Below are positions 54,705-64,000 of a stretch of DNA of 64,000 bases, in pieces (the first letter of the stretch is position 1; each line of letters opens with the position of its first letter). The stretch comes from Meira nashicola (lineage: Eukaryota > Basidiomycota > Exobasidiomycetes > Exobasidiales > Brachybasidiaceae), in contig BCJU01000002.1 in NCBI GenBank assembly GCA_001600355.1, positions 3,534,001-3,598,000 of the forward strand, written 5' to 3'. The translations under genes and the position numbers were made by a program. The notes under the pieces are model-generated. The model ran no database searches, was not told the origin of the DNA, and was given only the letters and a program-made list of their open reading frames with translations.

Positions 54705-55450
54705 CTTGACGAAAGTTCCTGGAAGAGAAAGAATAGAACGTAAGTTAGTTTTAGGATCGAAATGTTGTTGAATGGTACAGTTGCCCAATGCTACATCATG
54801 GATGATTGGAGTCGAAAAGACGTCTGGAAGTGCAATTCCGAGTGATTGTATCAAATTTAACAGGATAGTTGTAATAATGTCGAGTTGATCTGTCCAAATA
54901 GTCGCTCTTGTGCTAATGCCATTATCACCCACAAAAACTGTATCTCCATTTCTCCCTCCTTCTAATTACCCTCTGTATCTTCCTATACAACAATTCATCC
55001 AGCAGCATGTCGATTCGGGCAACAGTATCGCAATTCAATGATCGAAAACTTACCTCCTTGATGACGAGTGACGATAGGTGAGGGAAGAGGATAGAATATT
55101 TACTGCGATTTCAATTGAGTGTCAATTGCAGTTGGCCTTCATTCGAGTCGAACTGCGCGCCCGCAGAGAGCCAGAATTCAAAGCTTTATCGCCTAGCTGC
55201 AACCTTCTTGGGCGAACAAATCATTTGTTCACGTGTTTCAGCGCAGCCAGCTTGCGGCCTTGGGTGCGCGTTTGTCCTCGGCCGAAAAAGACACGCCGGG
55301 GCATACACACGCCAGACGCACGCAGGGAACTTCTTTGAGAAGCCTTTGAACATGAGTATCTGTTAGCAGGCACATTGAAGTAATACTCAAAGTTTCAAAT
55401 TGGATTAATTCAATTATCATCACCACGACTACCCTTCAATACCGACCAAA
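54705..55450. promoter_or_regulatory. Shared promoter region of eL15 and uL18
   Basis: Divergent ribosomal-protein pair. The part next to eL15 is its leader intron; the GC-richer part at about 55130-55340 is the likely common promoter and has TCGGCCGA (55278-55285), AACTGCGCGC (about 55149-55158) and repeated ACGC/CACGC motifs. The first two also occur, or nearly so, at other ribosomal genes in the window. Confidence 0.55.
54719..55053 (-). other. 5' leader intron of eL15
   Basis: On the minus strand a GTAAGT donor at 55053 follows CAAGGAG, and a TTCCAG acceptor ends at 54719, fourteen bases before the eL15 ATG, giving a 335-nt untranslated-leader intron. No box C/D small RNA recognised inside. 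Confidence 0.65.
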
Positions 55451-56344
55451 ATGCCGTTCGTCAAGCAAACCAAGAACGGAGCTTACTTCTCTCGTTACCA
55501 AGTCAAGTACCGCCGTCGTCGTGAAGGAAAGACTGATTACCAAGCTCGTCGTAAATTGACATCTCAAGCTAAGGACAAATACAACGCTCCTAAATACCGT
55601 TTGGTTGTTCGTTTCTCCAACAAATTCGTCACTGTTCAAATCGTTTCCGCCAAGATTCAAGGTGATGTTGTTTTGACTCATGCTTCCAGTCGTGAATTGC
55701 CTCGTTACGGTATCAAACACGGTTTGAGCAACTGGACCGCTGCTTACGCTACAGGATTGTTGGCCGCTCGTCGTGCTTTGACAATCTTGGGTTTGGCCGA
55801 CAAATACGAAGGTGTTGTTGAAGCTGATGGAGAGATGACAGAGACCCAACCTTTGGGTGACGATGAACCCCGTCCATTCAAGGCATACTTGGATGTCGGT
55901 TTGAAACGTACATCAACTGGTTCCCGTGTCTTTGCTGCTATGAAGGGTGCTTCTGATGGTGGTCTATACATCCCTCACTCTGAAAAGCGTTTCCCAGGTT
56001 ATGATCCTGAAACCAAAGAATTGGACGCTGAAGTTTTGAGCGGTTACATCCGTGGTAGTCACGTTGCTGAATTCATGGAATCTTTGGAAGAAGAAGATGA
56101 CGAACGTTTCAAGAAGCACTTCTCTGGTTACTTGGCCGATGAAGTTGGTAGCGAAGACATCGAAGAGATTTACGAAAACGCCTACAGTGCCATCCGTGAA
56201 GACCCATCCTTCAAGCCAACTGAAAAATCCAAAGACTGGAAATCCGAGACCAAGAAGCACAAGGCCAGCAAGCTCACCCATGCTCAACGCAAGCAACGTA
56301 TCTCCGACAAGATTGCTGCTTTCAAGGCTGGACAAAACGAGTAA
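55451..56344 (+). CDS. RPL5: Large-subunit ribosomal protein uL18 (L5)
   Basis: 297 residues, uninterrupted. Start MPFVKQTKNGAYFSRYQVKY, the RRRREGKTDYQARRKL segment, KYRLVVRFSNKFVTVQIVSA and YATGLLAARR form the uL18 core that binds 5S rRNA; the FKAYLDVGLKRTSTGSRVF block and a Lys-rich tail complete the eukaryotic form (about 297-300 residues). It joins uL5 and 5S rRNA in the 5S RNP before entering the 60S. C-ending codons prevail. The ATG follows a CA-rich leader. A decayed tandem duplication begins just behind its stop codon. Confidence 0.97.
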   Translation: MPFVKQTKNGAYFSRYQVKYRRRREGKTDYQARRKLTSQAKDKYNAPKYRLVVRFSNKFVTVQIVSAKIQGDVVLTHASSRELPRYGIKHGLSNWTAAYATGLLAARRALTILGLADKYEGVVEADGEMTETQPLGDDEPRPFKAYLDVGLKRTSTGSRVFAAMKGASDGGLYIPHSEKRFPGYDPETKELDAEVLSGYIRGSHVAEFMESLEEEDDERFKKHFSGYLADEVGSEDIEEIYENAYSAIREDPSFKPTEKSKDWKSETKKHKASKLTHAQRKQRISDKIAAFKAGQNE

Positions 56345-57203
56345 ATTTTGTTTGTCTGACTTTCCCACTCGCATTCTCCTTTACCCCTCCTTCCCATTCC
56401 CACAAACACCATGTACATTTCATGAAAAAGGTCTCTCTCTATTTTGACCAAATGCATTTTTATGGTATCGCACGCAGTTGCGATTATATGAAACAAACAG
56501 CGAGAGACCAGCACAATGGCCATTTAAAGTGTGTTTATTGGAAGAGTTGCCATTTGAAAGGACTGACTAGGAAAAGATTTTCTCGTTCAGGAAGATGGTG
56601 CGGGCCTCTGTTGCTTATTCATCGGCTAGAGCATGAAAGCTTCGGAAATAAGGCAAGCAACTGGACAATACAAGTAATTTTGATTTTCTGATTTTCCCAT
56701 TCCCACGAACACCATGTATATACTATCAATATAGTCTTCTTTTCACGACCAAATGATCGTACATAGTTGTAATGATATAAAGCAAACAGCAAAAGATTAG
56801 CACGATATCCATCAAGTTTGCAAATTATAAGACATGATATACTTTATTCATGGATTTCATTCACGAAGAAAATTCCCTAGTGAGTGAAGGTGGTGCGGGG
56901 TGGTTGTGTTCAGGCTCTCATATTTATCCATCGGTGTGGCCAGGAAGAACTCAGAGAATAAGCCCTGCCTCGCGTAGCTCTCTTACTCATTTCCGCGGGA
57001 TTGGCTGCTAAACGTGCCCTTTTCTCCACATGCAAGTACTCATATCGAGTGGTACAGGTTTATTTCATTTATTATATGCATATTTTTGTTTAGAGTGGTA
57101 CAATTATGCAATGTCATTGTAGAATATCTCAATCAGGTGATTTCTGGTAAATGCTTCAAAAGCGTCATGACCATCATCTAGCATCCCATGTATACGGAAC
57201 AAG
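56345..57203. other. 3' flank of uL18 and promoter of the short-chain dehydrogenase
   Basis: About 860 bases without a credible gene. Most of it is a diverged tandem duplication (see repeat entry). The last 200 bases before the dehydrogenase start are AT-rich. Confidence 0.5.
56391..56975. repeat. Diverged tandem duplication of about 0.3 kb behind uL18
   Basis: Copy one (about 56391-56660) and copy two (about 56694-56975) share, in order and about 303-320 bases apart: TTCCCATTCCCACRAACACCATGTA, a GACCAAATG block, an AAACAGCRARAGAYYAGCACRAT block, and a GAAGRTGGTGCGGG block followed by similar ATTTATCCATCGG-like and GGAANNAAGGCAAGC/AGAATAAGCCCTGCC-like pieces. Similarity between blocks has decayed. 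The first block lies in the 3' untranslated region of uL18. Confidence 0.75.
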
Positions 57204-58320
57204 ATGCCATCGTTCAAATTTGAAGATATCCCTGACTTGCAAGATCGAGTTGCGATTGTGACTGGCGGTACGAGTGGAATTGGTGAAGTATGTGTTCGTG
57301 AATTGGCTCGAAAGGGTTGCAGAGTGTACTTGTTTGCACGTAATCAAGGTAGAGCAGAAGAAGCTATCAAGCGAATGCATGAACATTCAAAAGATATCAA
57401 AGGTGAAATTACGTATACACACTGTGATACTTCTGACAACGCTAGCATTCAAACAGCTGTTCAACAATTCAAATCTGAACAAGAGCGTTTGGACATTTTG
57501 CTCAATAATGCAGGTATCATGGCAGTTCCATACAGTTTGAGTAAAGACGGGGTTGAAATTCAACAAGGTGAGCAGGCATGAGCTTGTGCTCAAGTATAAA
57601 AGACTTACCTACCAACCCTTCTACCTTTCTAGCCACAAATGCTGTCGGTCCTGCCATTTTGACTTTGCTGTTATTGGACATTCTGGTTCGCACCGCACGT
57701 CAAACAGCAGGTAAATATTCCGTCAGAATCGTTCAAACATCTTCTTCTGCCGAATATTTGCTGGGCACTGGGCCACCGAAACAATCATGGGAAACTTTAG
57801 AACATGTTAATCGAGAACAGAAATCTACTTGGTCGCGTTATGGACAATCAAAGGTTGGTAATGTTTTATTATCCAAAGAGTTGACAAGAATTTTGGCAAA
57901 TGAAAACATTTGGTGAGTAGTGCATATATGCGCTTTTATTCTTCATCTCTCTGACTCCTTTTTCCTTCTAGTAACGTTTCGTTGGATCCTGGAAATGTGA
58001 AAACTAACTTACAAGATTACGCTAAATTGGATCCAAAATTGGGCGTGATTCGATGGCTAACGTCGAATGTGCTGCCCTATATTTTGATCTCGCCTGATAA
58101 GGGTGCATTATCTTCCTTATATGCTGCCACTTCAACAGATTTGAATGATGTCAAAAAATACAACGGTTTGCATTTAGCACCTCAAGCTAAACATAGTACT
58201 GCAGCAAAACATTCACAAAATCAACAATTCTCAGAATCTTTTTTGCAATTCGTCAAAACAATTGCAAAGGATACAATCAATGTCGATTTAAATCAAGAGA
58301 TTCAACACGCAAAGTTATGA
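57204..58320 (+). CDS. Short-chain dehydrogenase/reductase
   Basis: Three exons: 57204-57567, 57633-57912 and 57972-58320, with introns of 65 nt (GTGAGC...TAG) and 59 nt (GTGAGT...TAG). The 330-residue product is a classical SDR: cofactor motif TGGTSGIG at 20-27, NNAG at 101-104, catalytic Ser159 or Ser160, Tyr191 and Lys195 in YGQSK. The Arg46 after the second strand points to NADP(H). The second intron restores the Cys-Asn-Val-Ser-Leu-Asp-Pro-Gly stretch expected after the active site. It resembles fungal and animal retinol-dehydrogenase-like SDRs; the substrate cannot be told. The family's usual length is about 300-330. Confidence 0.9.
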
Positions 58321-59415
58321 TGGCGACATGATCTTTATATAGTCCATAAATTGCGGGGCTGTAGAGATTCATTTACGTCAAAGAAACAGACTCCTTACAC
58401 TATAGTGGCTTTAATGAACATGAATCGATGCAGGGAGTCCGGAGAGTTTTCATTAAAGTTTTGAAGTGGCTTTCAGATTCGTAACTAGCACGAAATAAAG
58501 ATCGAAATTGTTCAATTAAACTGATTCAGTAAATGTTTGGGCTAAATTAGCTTTTTAATTTTTGTGAAGGGAAGGAACACTTTAAAGCCCGGCTTGGGTG
58601 AGGATTGATATATACAATCGCCGGTCCCTATTTAAGAGCATGTTCTCTTATCTTTTGGTTGAAACTTGGGCTGCATAAGTACACAGACTTTTTATGCAAG
58701 TCGTGTAACTTTATTTCAAAAATACTGTAAAAGTGCCTTAACTCTCTTATCTTTTATCAAAGCGTGTTATTTCAACTGGCGCTATTAGGTTGGTTAAATG
58801 CTAAAGCGGCCCAAGAATTGTCTGTGTGTTCCTGATACCTACATATTCACTCCATTTTGATACCTTGTGTGTTTTCCGAGAAACCATTCTGGCCCTTTTT
58901 TGTAATAAAAACGGGCGACATGCTTTTGGGGCTCACTTTGACAGATGAGATGAAGATTGATTAAATTAGACGGCGCCTTTTCACTCTGCCATTTGCCTTG
59001 ATCCTAAAACTGTTACTACAAGCTAATGAAAAGAATCAATCATCGGACCTTCAAATTTTTTTAAGGTCCCTAGGATCTGAGAAAGAATTAGGTAGGAATT
59101 TGCCTTGATTTCGATCGAGAAGAATCAGAGCTAATTTGCACAACTCTAGCGCAACCGTTCATAATTGTTAACCATCGGTAGAATGCATATATTCAGATAT
59201 AAGTTCCCAAACTACATACGTACAAAGTATGCACCGGCGCATCCATATATCTCTCATCATGATTTGATTTGACGTATAGCTCATATCACTTTGCTTCGTT
59301 CTTCCTCCATCATCTCACTTGGTCAAATGAGGATCAAATCTCTTTCGGTGTTTCCTATTCACATTTTCCTTTAAATCGACCTTTCATTCATCTCTTTCTC
59401 AAGAACATTCTCATT
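58321..59415. other. Non-coding stretch before the unknown Ser/Gln-rich gene
   Basis: About 1.1 kb of AT-rich sequence; 3' flank of the dehydrogenase and promoter of the next gene. No RNA gene or repeat recognised. Confidence 0.5.
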
Positions 59416-61647
59416 ATGACAGCAATACCTATTCACAAGCATCTCTTCCAAGTATTAGAAGAAGATCGTGAAGGAGAAGAAATTTCATATGATTCTGGCA
59501 AGAGACCGAGTACAGGATTGGACAGTATAAAAAGTGCTTCTTCTGCTTATTCTAATCAAACCTGGCGAATCAATTCGACTGCAGGTGAATTCTTTGATGA
59601 ACAACTTAGTGATACACCAAATTTGATGCAAGGACCGTTACTTCTATCAAATCACCCTTCCACTATTCAAACGCAAAATTTGAAAGATTTGGATTCTCCA
59701 GATTTCAATAGCACGATCACTCATTCTACAAGCGCAAAATCCAACGTTTCCGGTGGAACGCAATCTACACATCAAACTGGAGATACGAGTGTTACAAGCG
59801 CAGATCTTGCTACGATGTCTTTTCCTTCTCCGCCAAATGCGGCAAATGCTGACTCTCCATTGATGCCCATCATGGCAGGTTTTCCGATCACGAAAGGGGA
59901 GCAAAACAAAAGTCCTGATCAGCCTTCTGATAGGCAGCAACGTTTGGCCGAATTACGTGCTCGTCAACATGCTTTGTTTTTGGAACAACAAGCATTGGAA
60001 TTGGAAAAGACACCCAAACAACAATACGAGCCACGATTTAATTTACAAACACCATCTCATAAACACTCTCCACCTTCGGATACGGATATGCAAGATGGAA
60101 TGAATTTGACGGTAAAGAGTCCTCCTTTGTCGCACTCTCCAGCTCGTTCTTCTCGTAAAAGATTGGCTCCATTACCACCACAACAGGCTTTACCACCAAA
60201 TCCCATTCCCGTAGCACCATTACGTTTGACCAAATCAAGTGCACCGGAAATGCAAAGTTCTCCATATCAACAACAAGAAGACGCTCGTCATCGCAGTACA
60301 GAAGATATTGCATCAGACTTTGAGATGGCTTCACTTCGTGCTCAAGTTGCACAATTACAACTTGCTCTGAAAAAGCAAATGAATCCATTACCTCAACAAG
60401 TTGCAGGAAGCAAAAGAGGCGAACCTATGGATTTGTACGAATTATCTGGAATGCCATTGACACCAGCTGAGAGTCATTCAGGCTCAAGTGAACGTGCTTT
60501 ATCGCGTGCTCCTTCTAGATTACGTGCAACGGGTCAACATTCTGTCGGACAGCATTTGATGAGCCCTGAATTTAGTTCATCAATGATTGATGATTTTGGT
60601 AGAAGATTACCCGAATCCTCTTTATCGCCTACTCAACGTGATCTTTTTATGGCTCAACAACAAAGAAGCATGAACGGTGGAGGTTCTATTCGATCTTTCT
60701 CTAATCACAGCAATAGCGGAGCACATCGATATCTCCCTTCAAATTTACACAAACATGATACATTTCAACAATCTCGTGATACGTTTGGAAATTTGTTCGC
60801 AATGAGTACGGGAAGCGGAAATAGTGGAACGCAATCATCGCGGTACGGAACGAATGAACCATCAATCTTTAGTCATCGTAGTATGATACCAGATGAGACT
60901 GCTTCATCGTTTTCTAGACCTTCAACATCGGATGATCGTCGAGTGGATGAATTATCGGCAAAGATTGATCGATTGGAAGAATTGTTACGATTGACAGCGT
61001 TACAACCTCATTCTAAGCCCGAATACGATGAATATTCTACCGCTATTGGTCAGACACAACCTATGATGCAAGATGGATCACATGATGTTGAATTGATGCG
61101 CGATGGTAGATATATTCGAGCTCAACAACATCTTGAAAGGAGTAATGATGAAACTGAAAGGAATCGATCGGTGGAGTCAGAAGTTTTGGTATATCCGCGT
61201 ACGCAACAATCAGACCAACGTGGTGCATATGTCCGTACTCCTTCACTTGCAAGTTCTTCCACTTCCCATGGTGGTGCATCTACACGAACAAGATCGCCAG
61301 CTTCAAGTGCATTCCAATTCAACGCTACTCCTTATTCACGTGGAGAACAAACAAATCATAAAGAAGGCGTTAATGCACCTTCTATACGTTCAGGAACTTC
61401 TATGGATGAAGAAAAGTTGGCATCCAAGTCTGATACACAAATCGAACATATTCGTAGAAAAGGTGTCGCACGATTCATTTTAGGAAGTGCAACAACTAGA
61501 ATAGTAGATTCTCACGGAGGTGCAGTTCCATCTTCACAAGTCAGTCTATCATTTAATCGAACAGAAAGAATCGAAAAGCCAAAAGTGAAAGTCAGATCTG
61601 CAGGAAGAGGTCGAATTGTAGTCAAACAACCAACAAAGACTGCCTAG
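59416..61647 (+). CDS. Unknown Ser/Gln-rich protein with short coiled coils
   Basis: I do not recognise this protein. It has 743 residues and no intron; the start is the first ATG (59416), since the frame before it continues only through a non-ATG codon. Most of it is polar and low in complexity (Ser, Gln, Pro, Arg). Ordered-looking parts: a helix with DRQQRLAELRARQHALFLEQ (about 174-200), a helix with SLRAQVAQLQLALKKQ (about 303-320), a heptad stretch VDELSAKIDRLEELLRL (about 510-530), and a basic C-terminus (RRKGVARFIL...SAGRGRIVVKQ). Many Ser-Pro and Arg-x-x-Ser sites suggest phosphorylation. No membrane segment or enzyme motif. It could be a polarity or cytoskeletal adaptor, but this is a guess. 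Confidence 0.7.
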   Translation: MTAIPIHKHLFQVLEEDREGEEISYDSGKRPSTGLDSIKSASSAYSNQTWRINSTAGEFFDEQLSDTPNLMQGPLLLSNHPSTIQTQNLKDLDSPDFNSTITHSTSAKSNVSGGTQSTHQTGDTSVTSADLATMSFPSPPNAANADSPLMPIMAGFPITKGEQNKSPDQPSDRQQRLAELRARQHALFLEQQALELEKTPKQQYEPRFNLQTPSHKHSPPSDTDMQDGMNLTVKSPPLSHSPARSSRKRLAPLPPQQALPPNPIPVAPLRLTKSSAPEMQSSPYQQQEDARHRSTEDIASDFEMASLRAQVAQLQLALKKQMNPLPQQVAGSKRGEPMDLYELSGMPLTPAESHSGSSERALSRAPSRLRATGQHSVGQHLMSPEFSSSMIDDFGRRLPESSLSPTQRDLFMAQQQRSMNGGGSIRSFSNHSNSGAHRYLPSNLHKHDTFQQSRDTFGNLFAMSTGSGNSGTQSSRYGTNEPSIFSHRSMIPDETASSFSRPSTSDDRRVDELSAKIDRLEELLRLTALQPHSKPEYDEYSTAIGQTQPMMQDGSHDVELMRDGRYIRAQQHLERSNDETERNRSVESEVLVYPRTQQSDQRGAYVRTPSLASSSTSHGGASTRTRSPASSAFQFNATPYSRGEQTNHKEGVNAPSIRSGTSMDEEKLASKSDTQIEHIRRKGVARFILGSATTRIVDSHGGAVPSSQVSLSFNRTERIEKPKVKVRSAGRGRIVVKQPTKTA

Positions 61648-63288
61648 TCAAAATCACACACATTCGTTTTTTAACATATATTATTCATTAATATTTTGTA
61701 TTTTGCTCATTCATTCGTTTGCTCTTTATCTATCTCTTTTTATCCTGTTAGAGTATATATGTTCCACTCTTTATCTATACCGTACATTGTTGAAATATAT
61801 CAATAACCCAATTGCAATTGGAAAGCCATAGCTTATCTGCACAGGTAAGACAAGGAGACCTTGCATAGAAATGGCTTTTGTATGTTCATACGGTACATAC
61901 ATATGTACGAATTGGAAATGCATGCATGCATGTATGCTTGCTTGTACAAGCGAAAAAGAAAGTGTGCGTGTATTAATAGACCTTAGCGTTTTTTTGGCGC
62001 GTTTTAAAGTTTCTTATTTCAATTCCCCAATTTATGCCAACACTACAAAAAGATAAACGAACGAAGGAGCGTAAAACGCTTTTGGTTGATGCTGCTTCTG
62101 CAGATTATAGGACACTAGAAAAATTCTCCTAGTCAAAATTTTGGACGCATGCAAAGCTTTGTTCCTTATTCAATACGCAGACAAATACATGCGCTATATT
62201 CGGAAGAATATCATATCATCTGTGCCCTATATGATTAAAAGCCAGTTAAGCCTCTTTCCCCAACATCAGCAGACCCTTCAGAGCATGCTTTGCTTATGCG
62301 ATCTATTCTACACATAGAGACAGGTATGTAGTCTAGATCTGGGAATCTCCCCGCTGGACGGCTTTTGTACTGGAATACTGAATGTGGCGCCCCACCTTCT
62401 TTAACCTTTTCGGTGTACTGTATGTGCAGCGCAATGCACAGCTGATTCGGCAAAAAGAGATAGAACAAACGTCCGATAACCGGACAAAGGCGGGCTGGCG
62501 TGCGCATCGCAGTCTTCTTGCACAGAAAAGTCGAATGTTTTCCCTTGGAGAGCATGCAAAAGGGGAGAAAGGCGATTTTACGCGTTGCAAAGCGTACGTT
62601 TTCTCTCGTAAGGCAGTGTCGTTGGTTGTTCAACCTCATGCGAGTGCGTGCGCGCTGCGCCGTGCATTGACTATATCCATACGTAAACTGCACAACTCAC
62701 TAGTGTTCGTTAAAAAGTTGTTTTCTATTTTATAAAAAAAATCGTTTGCGAAAATGTTAGTGCGTAAAAGCATTTTATGCGTGCATTATAAATGGAAAAT
62801 CCCCAAAAGTTCTCATAGAAAAGAGTATTCGCGCTGCGCCGCGCGTGTTGAGTGAAATAGTGCCATTCTTTTTTGTATTTGATATCTCCGCCTTCTACGC
62901 GGTAGTTTCACTTTTTTTTCTCTCTCTTAAGCGGTATTCTTCTTATTCATCTTCCCTTTGATTCTCCAACCCTGGTCGCCATCAATCGCAGGAGAAATCG
63001 TTAATAATAAAGCGGTGGCAAGGACCGGATTCCCGTTCATCATAATTAATCTCTTTCTCATTATCGGTTGGCACGGTTATGCAGCATCAATAAGCATTCG
63101 ATTCTTTTGTAGATAGCAAGCCTTTCTTCTTTTCTATCTTTCTCTCGCTCGCAACTTTATCACTTTATCGGTATAGGATCACTTATATAAATACACACAT
63201 TCTTTTTAACAAAGTACAACACTCTTCAAAGAAACCTATATGAGATTGCTTCAACAGCCCAATCTTATATAGCATTTATTAGTCAAAA
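61648..63288. other. Non-coding stretch upstream of the HMG-CoA reductase-like gene
   Basis: About 1.6 kb. It has the palindromic ACATACATATGTA-type element near 61894-61908, GCGCTGCGCC at 62652-62661 and 62831-62840, and a pyrimidine-rich leader (62900-63180). Overlapping frames on both strands at 62235-62735 have no recognisable protein character. Probable promoter and long leader of the downstream gene. Confidence 0.45.
63184..63192 (+). promoter_or_regulatory. TATA box upstream of the HMG-CoA reductase-like gene
   Basis: TATATAAAT about 100 bases before the start codon at 63289. Confidence 0.55.
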
Positions 63289-64000
63289 ATGGAATCTTCT
63301 TTACGAAAGCGTGCTGCAAAAGCAGACACAAATACTACCCAAAGCACAACAACCACTGATGGGGCTGTACCAAACATCGAAAAAACGGATAACAAACCCT
63401 CATCTTCACCTACGCAAATTTTATCTTTACCCAGAATGGCATTGCGCGGATTGGCTACAAGAGCATCGCAAAATCCGATAGAAGTGATTGTTTCGATATT
63501 CATCGTTGTTACATTGGCATACTTTCAACTCGTCCATGCTCTTGCTACTTCTAACTTTTTCGAACCTTTGTCAAGAGAAGCAAGCGGTCTTGCTGCAAGA
63601 GCTTCTTCTGTCGGACGACCGGAACAAGGCGGTGGAAGTGGAAGTCTTTCAGCTGCATTTTGGGACCCAAAGCCAAGCACATTTGCTGGTACATCTATCA
63701 AGCACGGTACTGTCTTAATACGTAAAGCAGGACAAAATGAGTGGACGCCAATCTCAACTACCGAAGAATTGGGAGATATTCAAGATGAGAATAGCAAATC
63801 TTTACGATTTGTCGTTGAACCTTTTGCTGTAGCCGATGCTCAGGTACAAGCCGCTCCAATTTTAGGAAACGTAGCTACAAAGTTGCAAGAGCAATTGCTA
63901 TCATCTTCTGCGATTTCTTCCGAAGATGCAAATGGAAAGGAAATCGTTCAACCATTCGCTGTGCGCGATACCGATTCCGGTTTAGTCGGTTTTGGTTTTG
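63289..64000 (+). CDS. Probable HMG-CoA reductase, 5' part only
   Basis: The frame starts at the ATG at 63289 and is still open at the right edge (237 codons). Visible: a basic and Thr/Ser-rich cytosolic start (1-60), then a membrane segment (about 65-86) in a QNPIEVIVSIFIVVTLAYFQ context, then a polar, presumably luminal region with FWDPKPSTFAGTS and LRFVVEPFAV. The Pro-Ile-x-x-Ile membrane entry followed by a large luminal loop is the start of fungal HMG-CoA reductases, the rate-limiting ER enzyme of the mevalonate/ergosterol pathway. The catalytic domain lies outside the window, so the assignment rests on the N-terminus only. Another sterol-sensing-domain protein is the main alternative. 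Confidence 0.6.
   Translation, partial: MESSLRKRAAKADTNTTQSTTTTDGAVPNIEKTDNKPSSSPTQILSLPRMALRGLATRASQNPIEVIVSIFIVVTLAYFQLVHALATSNFFEPLSREASGLAARASSVGRPEQGGGSGSLSAAFWDPKPSTFAGTSIKHGTVLIRKAGQNEWTPISTTEELGDIQDENSKSLRFVVEPFAVADAQVQAAPILGNVATKLQEQLLSSSAISSEDANGKEIVQPFAVRDTDSGLVGFGF

Noticed and set aside
62235..62735. Overlapping frames on both strands of more than 110 codons
   Set aside because: Open frames on both strands arise from GC-richer sequence; neither shows a domain, signal or splice structure.
1..64000. A secondary-metabolite cluster built from the oxygenases, the dehydrogenase and the regulator
   Set aside because: The genes are tens of kilobases apart with housekeeping genes between them, and no synthase backbone gene is present.

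Overview
This window is nuclear DNA from a fungus, most likely a basidiomycete, perhaps Ustilaginomycotina-like; I cannot name the species. The evidence is the gene content (chitin synthase export chaperone, RTA1-family proteins, psi-factor-type oxygenase, Spg1/Tem1 GTPase, a mixed C2H2 plus Zn2Cys6 regulator, STRIPAK-type FHA protein), monocistronic genes on both strands, few and short GT-AG introns mostly starting GTGAGT, and AT-rich intergenic DNA. I found no rRNA, tRNA, CRISPR array, transposon or virus-derived gene.

Layout. 1-6.1 kb: the 3' part of a dioxygenase/P450-like fatty-acid oxygenase, a two-exon Fe(II)/2-oxoglutarate dioxygenase resembling xanthine dioxygenase, and thioredoxin reductase. 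6.2-19 kb, all on the minus strand: a large unknown protein, the chitin synthase chaperone CHS7, two tandem RTA1-like membrane proteins, the septation GTPase Spg1/Tem1 and a secreted M28 aminopeptidase. 19-21.8 kb is a long non-coding stretch in front of a zinc-finger regulator. 24-37.2 kb holds mitochondrial aconitase and a 3305-residue single-exon VPS13. 37.7-44.7 kb is a dense run of small housekeeping genes: DPM2, eL38, a p24 cargo receptor, a TMEM135-like membrane protein, eS24 and eL24. 45-53.3 kb has an unknown low-complexity protein, an FHA/tail-anchored STRIPAK-type protein and guanine deaminase. 54-58.3 kb has the divergent ribosomal pair eL15/uL18 and a three-exon short-chain dehydrogenase. 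59.4-64 kb has an unknown Ser/Gln-rich protein and the 5' part of a probable HMG-CoA reductase.

Connections. Five cytosolic ribosomal-protein genes lie within about 18 kb, four of them in two head-to-head pairs that share a palindromic promoter motif. Several genes concern the secretory and membrane systems (VPS13, p24, DPM2, CHS7, FHA protein, probable HMG-CoA reductase). Guanine deaminase (makes xanthine) and the putative xanthine dioxygenase (makes urate) would be consecutive steps of purine use, though they lie about 50 kb apart. The genes otherwise look like an ordinary chromosome arm; I see no biosynthetic or defence cluster. The most interesting points are an oxygenase whose P450-like half lacks its heme cysteine, introns placed directly after the start codon in two neighbouring genes, ribosomal-gene introns much longer than the others, a decayed tandem duplication behind uL18, and a guanine deaminase with a large insertion in its barrel.
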